DNA of 64,000 nucleotides from Wenyingzhuangia aestuarii (GTDB lineage Bacteria; Bacteroidota; Bacteroidia; Flavobacteriales; Flavobacteriaceae). Positions 60,392 to 64,000 of this stretch are shown here, piece after piece. Made by a program: the position numbers and the translations under genes. The stretch lies in contig NZ_JAATJG010000010.1 of the NCBI RefSeq assembly GCF_011927765.1, positions 89,393 through 153,392 on the forward strand. Direction: 5' to 3'. The notes under the pieces are model-generated. The model had not been told where the DNA came from, ran no database searches, and saw nothing but the letters and a program-made list of their open reading frames with translations. The first letter of the stretch is position 1. Every line of letters begins with the position of its first letter.

Positions 60392-63088
60392 ATGAGTAAA
60401 ATTAAGCAAACAAAGTACATGAAGTTATCAGGATTAGAACCTTTGGTTTTAGGTCCCGATATGAATTTCATCAATGTAGGAGAACGTACCAACGTAGCCG
60501 GATCTAAAATGTTCTTAAGGTTAATCAAAGAAGAAAAATTTGATGAAGCCTTAGCAGTAGCATTACATCAGGTAGAAGGAGGAGCTCAAATCATTGACAT
60601 TAACATGGATGATGGTTTGATTGATGGAAAAGAAGCCATGGTTCGTTTCTTAAATTTAATCATGGCAGAGCCAGACATTGCTCGTGTACCTATTATGATT
60701 GACTCTTCTAAGTGGGATATCATAGAAGCTGGTTTGCAAGTAGTACAAGGTAAATGTGTGGTAAACTCCATTTCTTTAAAAGAAGGGGTAGAGAACTTTA
60801 AAGAACAAGTTCGTAAGCTTAAAATGTATGGAGCAGCTGTTATTGTCATGGCTTTTGACGAAGACGGACAAGCAGATACTTACGAGCGTAGAATAGAAAT
60901 TGCAGAAAAATCTTACCGTATAATGGTGGATGAATGTGGTTTCCCTTCAGAAGATATTATTTTTGATTTAAACATATTCCCGGTAGCCACAGGAATGGAA
61001 GAGCATCGTAGAAATGCCATCGATTTTATTGAAGCTACACATTGGGTACGTACCAATTTAGAAAACGCAAGTGTAAGTGGTGGGGTAAGTAATGTTTCTT
61101 TCTCGTTTAGAGGAAACAATCCTGTACGTGAAGCCATGCACTCGGTGTTTTTGTACTATGCCATCCAAAAAGGAATGAATATGGGAATTGTAAACCCAGC
61201 CATGTTGGAGGTTTATGATGACATTCCTAAAGATTTATTAGAACATGTAGAAGATGTAATTTTAGATAGACGAGACGATGCTACCGAAAGATTATTAGAT
61301 TTTGCAGAAAGTTTTAAAGGAGAAAAAAAGACAGAAGCTCAAAAATTAGCTTGGAGAGATTTGCCTTTACAAGAAAGAATTACCCACGGATTGGTTAAAG
61401 GGGTAGATCAATTTATTGTAGAAGATGTAGAAGAAGCTCGTTTACAAGTAGCCAAACCTTTAGAGGTAATAGAAGGTCATTTAATGATCGGAATGGGAGT
61501 GGTTGGAGATTTGTTTGGTGAAGGAAAAATGTTCTTACCACAAGTAGTAAAATCTGCTCGTGTTATGAAAAGAGCCGTAGCTCACTTAATGCCTTTTATT
61601 GAAGCAGCTAAAGATGAAAACAGTCCGCCACAAGGAAAAGTATTGTTGGCAACCGTAAAAGGAGATGTACACGATATTGGTAAAAACATTGTGGGAGTAG
61701 TATTGGCCTGTAACAACTATGCTATTGTAGATTTAGGAGTAATGGTACCACCCGAAAAAATATTACAAGCAGCTATTGATGAAAAGGTAGATGTGATTGG
61801 ATTGAGTGGACTAATTACACCTTCTCTAGATGAAATGGTACACATTGCTAAAGAAATGAAACGATTGAATTTTACCATTCCATTGTTGATTGGAGGAGCT
61901 ACAACATCCAAAGCACATACAGCTGTTAAAATTGCACCTGAGTATGATGGAGGTGTGGTTCATGTCTTAGATGCTTCTCGTTCTGTTCCAGTTACCAGTA
62001 CGCTAATTGGAGAGGATAAAAAGATTTCTCAAGACTTTAAAGACAAAACCTATGCGGAATACGATAAAGTTCGTGAAGGGTTTTTGAGTAGAGGACGTAA
62101 AAAAGTATACTTGCCTTTGGCAGAAGCTAGAGCCAATAACTATAAGCTAGAATTTAATCTAGAAACCGTATATACTCCTAACAAAACAGGAGTGCAGGTA
62201 ATTGATGATTTACCTTTAGAAGAATTGGTTCCTTATTTAGACTGGACTCCATTTTTTCAATCTTGGGAATTGCACGGAAAATATCCTGCTATTTTAGAAG
62301 ATGAAATTGTAGGAGAGCAAGCCAAAGATTTGTTTAAGGATGCCAAAGAAATGTTGGACAAAATTGTTAAAGAAAAATGGTTTGTTGCCAAAGCTGTTTA
62401 CGGATTGTTTCCAGCAAATACGGTGAACTCGGATGACATAGAAATCTATACAGATAACAGTCGTTCAGAAACCATTCAGACCATGTTAACCTTACGTCAG
62501 CAATCTAAAAAAGCAGCAGGAAAACCACATATTGCTTTGTCTGATTATGTAGCCCCTAAAGAAAGTGGTTTAGAAGATTATATTGGAGCATTTTGTGTAA
62601 CTGCAGGTTTTGGAGTAGAAGAAAAGGCTGAGGAATACAAACAAAACTTAGATGATTACAATAGTATTATGGTAAAAGCTTTGGCAGATAGATTTGCAGA
62701 AGCCTTTGCAGAATACTTACACGATAAGATTCGTAAACAAGATTGGGGATATGCCAAAGGAGAAGATTTATCTAACGAAGATTTAATTAAAGAATCTTAC
62801 CAAGGAATTCGTCCTGCACCAGGATATCCATCTTGTCCAGATCATACAGAAAAATCACAATTGTGGGAATTGTTAAATGTAAAAGAGAACATTGGAGTAG
62901 AGCTAACAGATAGCTTAGCAATGTTCCCAACAGCATCTGTTTCTGGACATTATTTTGCACACAAAGATGCTCGTTATTTTGGATTGGGTAAAATCACCAA
63001 AGAGCAAGTTCACGATTTTGCAAACAGAAGAGGTTTAACCCATGCAGAAGCAGAAAGATGGTTAAGTCCTAACATGGCAGAGGAGTAG
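60392..63088 (+). CDS. metH: Methionine synthase, folate/B12/activation half
   Basis: An 898-residue polypeptide with the remaining MetH domains in order: pterin-binding ([16 protein letters not shown] near residue 26), helical cap and B12-binding domain with the axial histidine H427 in [10 protein letters not shown] and [12 protein letters not shown], and the activation domain with [18 protein letters not shown] that binds S-adenosylmethionine. H427 corresponds to E. coli H759 once the missing N-terminal 331 residues are counted. It makes methionine from methyl-tetrahydrofolate using cobalamin. It stands in one operon with the first half. Confidence 0.96.
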   Translation: MSKIKQTKYMKLSGLEPLVLGPDMNFINVGERTNVAGSKMFLRLIKEEKFDEALAVALHQVEGGAQIIDINMDDGLIDGKEAMVRFLNLIMAEPDIARVPIMIDSSKWDIIEAGLQVVQGKCVVNSISLKEGVENFKEQVRKLKMYGAAVIVMAFDEDGQADTYERRIEIAEKSYRIMVDECGFPSEDIIFDLNIFPVATGMEEHRRNAIDFIEATHWVRTNLENASVSGGVSNVSFSFRGNNPVREAMHSVFLYYAIQKGMNMGIVNPAMLEVYDDIPKDLLEHVEDVILDRRDDATERLLDFAESFKGEKKTEAQKLAWRDLPLQERITHGLVKGVDQFIVEDVEEARLQVAKPLEVIEGHLMIGMGVVGDLFGEGKMFLPQVVKSARVMKRAVAHLMPFIEAAKDENSPPQGKVLLATVKGDVHDIGKNIVGVVLACNNYAIVDLGVMVPPEKILQAAIDEKVDVIGLSGLITPSLDEMVHIAKEMKRLNFTIPLLIGGATTSKAHTAVKIAPEYDGGVVHVLDASRSVPVTSTLIGEDKKISQDFKDKTYAEYDKVREGFLSRGRKKVYLPLAEARANNYKLEFNLETVYTPNKTGVQVIDDLPLEELVPYLDWTPFFQSWELHGKYPAILEDEIVGEQAKDLFKDAKEMLDKIVKEKWFVAKAVYGLFPANTVNSDDIEIYTDNSRSETIQTMLTLRQQSKKAAGKPHIALSDYVAPKESGLEDYIGAFCVTAGFGVEEKAEEYKQNLDDYNSIMVKALADRFAEAFAEYLHDKIRKQDWGYAKGEDLSNEDLIKESYQGIRPAPGYPSCPDHTEKSQLWELLNVKENIGVELTDSLAMFPTASVSGHYFAHKDARYFGLGKITKEQVHDFANRRGLTHAEAERWLSPNMAEE

Positions 63089-63147
63089 AATTTTTGTAAG
63101 TATCAAAACGATTGATAGACCTATAAACAAAAGCGATTATATAAAAC

Positions 63148-63177
63148 TTTGATTAGTTGAATAATTGTATATTTTTG
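63148..63177 (+). promoter_or_regulatory. Thioredoxin promoter
   Basis: TTTG (63148-63151), 18 bases, TATTTTTG (63170-63177): both elements of the flavobacterial consensus, 43 bases before the ATG. Confidence 0.75.
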
Positions 63178-63220
63178 TTTGTACAAAAGATAGATTAACA
63201 ACATTAAAAAAAATAAAATT

Positions 63221-63538
63221 ATGGCATTAGAAATTACAGATGCAACGTTTGAAGAAGTAGTATTAAAATCAGATAAGCCCGTATTAGTTGACTTTTGGGC
63301 AGCATGGTGTGGACCATGTAGAATGGTTGCTCCTATTATTGATGAGTTAACGGAAGAGTATGATGGAAAAGCAGTAATTGGTAAAGTTGATGTAGATGCT
63401 AACCAAGAGTTTGCAGCTAAATATGGAGTACGTAACATTCCTACCGTTTTAGTTTTTAAAGGTGGAGAAGTTGTAGATAAGCAAGTTGGAGTAGCTCCAA
63501 AAGCAACCTATGCAGCTAAAATTGATGCAGCAATATAA
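63221..63538 (+). CDS. trxA: Thioredoxin
   Basis: A 105-residue cytosolic thioredoxin. Seen: [26 protein letters not shown] with the redox pair WCGPC, the conserved [28 protein letters not shown] with the cis-proline, and normal length without a signal peptide. It reduces protein disulfides. It has its own promoter and terminator. Confidence 0.97.
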   Translation: MALEITDATFEEVVLKSDKPVLVDFWAAWCGPCRMVAPIIDELTEEYDGKAVIGKVDVDANQEFAAKYGVRNIPTVLVFKGGEVVDKQVGVAPKATYAAKIDAAI

Positions 63539-63556
63539 GTTGTCAATTATAGATAC

Positions 63557-63588
63557 AAAAAAAAGATTCCAATTTTGGAATCTTTTTT
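63557..63588 (+). terminator. Intrinsic terminator of trxA
   Basis: A near-perfect palindrome AGATTCCAA/TTGGAATCT flanked by A and T runs, 18 bases after the stop. Confidence 0.9.
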
Positions 63589-63661
63589 TTTGCGTAAAAT
63601 TCTGGTTATTAATAAGCTATGTTTTTTAGAAGAAAAAAAATAAAAAAAAGCTTACAAACCC

Positions 63662-63692
63662 TTTGCACAACTGTGATTTAGTTGTATATTTG
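63662..63692 (+). promoter_or_regulatory. tRNA-Asp promoter
   Basis: TTTG (63662-63665), 19 bases, TATATTTG (63685-63692), an exact consensus ending 17 bases before the tRNA. Confidence 0.8.
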
Positions 63693-63709
63693 CAACCGCT
63701 AACAGCAAC

Positions 63710-63783
63710 GGTCTGGTAGTTCAGCTGGTTAGAATACCTGCCTGTCACGCAGGGGGTCGCGGGTTCGAGTCCCGTCCAGACCG
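63710..63783 (+). tRNA. tRNA-Asp (GTC)
   Basis: A 74-base cloverleaf. Acceptor GGTCTGG (63710-63716) pairs with CCAGACC (63776-63782). Anticodon stem CCTGC/GCAGG encloses a loop with anticodon GTC at 63744-63746. The T arm is GCGGGTTCGAGTCCCGT. The discriminator is G63783 and the CCA end is not encoded. Confidence 0.97.
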
Positions 63784-63785
63784 CG

Positions 63786-63819
63786 AAAGCCTCAAACATA
63801 TGTTTGAGGCTTTTTTTTT
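63786..63819 (+). terminator. Intrinsic terminator of tRNA-Asp
   Basis: Stem 63786-63798 with 63801-63813 (13 bp), then a run of Ts, directly after the tRNA. It ends a monocistronic tRNA transcript. Confidence 0.93.
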
Positions 63820-63877
63820 GCGCATTAAATGAATTCTGTGTTAAATAGGATCATGGATCATACCTAAAAGTTGTGTT

Positions 63878-64000
63878 TTAGGCAAAAATATTAGTCAATC
63901 TAAATAGGAAGAATTCAACGTTTTTAACACCTCTGAACTGAGCTCTAAAAGCTTTGATTTTGGCATTGAAAGATTCAGCAGCAGCGTTTGTACTTCTATT
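63878..64000 (-). CDS. C-terminal end of an ISL3/ISAon1-like transposase (runs off the window)
   Basis: On the minus strand the last 123 bases encode 40 residues and a stop: NRSTNAAAESFNAKIKAFRA followed by a stretch ending FFLFRLTNIFA. This is the conserved C-terminus of DDE transposases of the ISL3/ISAon1 type common in Bacteroidota (recognised by pattern). The rest lies beyond 64000. The IS edge should lie between the tRNA terminator and 63878, but I cannot define the inverted repeat or a target duplication from one end. Confidence 0.78.
   Translation of the reverse strand, partial: NRSTNAAAESFNAKIKAFRAQFRGVKNVEFFLFRLTNIFA

Noticed and set aside
1..64000. CRISPR array, prophage or integron
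   Set aside because: No regularly spaced repeats, phage structural genes or integrases were seen.

Overview
The window looks like the chromosome of a marine Flavobacteriaceae (Bacteroidota). It is AT-rich, and many upstream regions carry the flavobacterial -7 box TAnnTTTG, sometimes with TTTG 18-19 bases further upstream. Other markers are T9SS-type C-terminal sorting domains, a split MetH, FecI/FecR/TonB-receptor signalling, a LacI-controlled TonB-receptor operon and a sulfatase. I cannot name the genus. Coding density is high. I see no prophage or CRISPR; the only mobile element is a transposase fragment at the right edge.

Layout. 1-11.1 kb is a surface-protein region: a secreted PI-PLC-like protein, then two paralogous couplets, each a collagen-stalk lipoprotein followed by a di-heme peroxidase with an N-terminal helical domain, then a BspA-type leucine-rich-repeat protein. 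11.4-16.3 kb carries hemG, a TetR regulator with two matching operator-like dyads, two small membrane proteins and cydAB. 16.4-24.5 kb is a LacI-controlled catabolic locus: TonB receptor, GH63-type glycosylglycerate hydrolase, sodium/solute symporter and glycerate kinase. Together these read as a pathway that imports mannosylglycerate (digeneaside, the red-algal solute) or glucosylglycerate and sends the glycerate to glycolysis. 24.5-31.2 kb is an ECF sigma/anti-sigma/TonB receptor system. The same bipartite promoter, ATAGGGTA-N15-GTCTTAA followed by TRYAGAAA, occurs three times: before the anti-sigma/receptor genes, before a lipoprotein gene and before a His/Tyr-rich secreted protein gene. 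This defines a local regulon, with an archaemetzincin-like lipoprotein lying between.

31.3-51.4 kb is mostly housekeeping: mutL, two rhomboids, an EEP phosphatase, ribH, a TPR protein, recF-DUF721, a zincin/propeller/barrel protein, a MutS2-like protein, ung, a SUI1-type factor, a 2OG oxygenase, DUF6048/DUF6452-like genes and a DEAD-box helicase. 51.7-53.2 kb holds a second ECF circuit with a membrane anti-sigma candidate and a Spy/CpxP-like periplasmic protein. 53.8-57.1 kb has a lone sulfatase and an ABC-F ATPase.

57.2-63.1 kb is a cobalamin neighbourhood: a surface lipoprotein behind a B12 riboswitch, then MetH split into a 331-residue homocysteine half and an 898-residue half. A 33-codon membrane micropeptide lies translationally coupled between them, and the metH leader contains a conspicuous hairpin. 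Thioredoxin, tRNA-Asp and the transposase fragment close the window.
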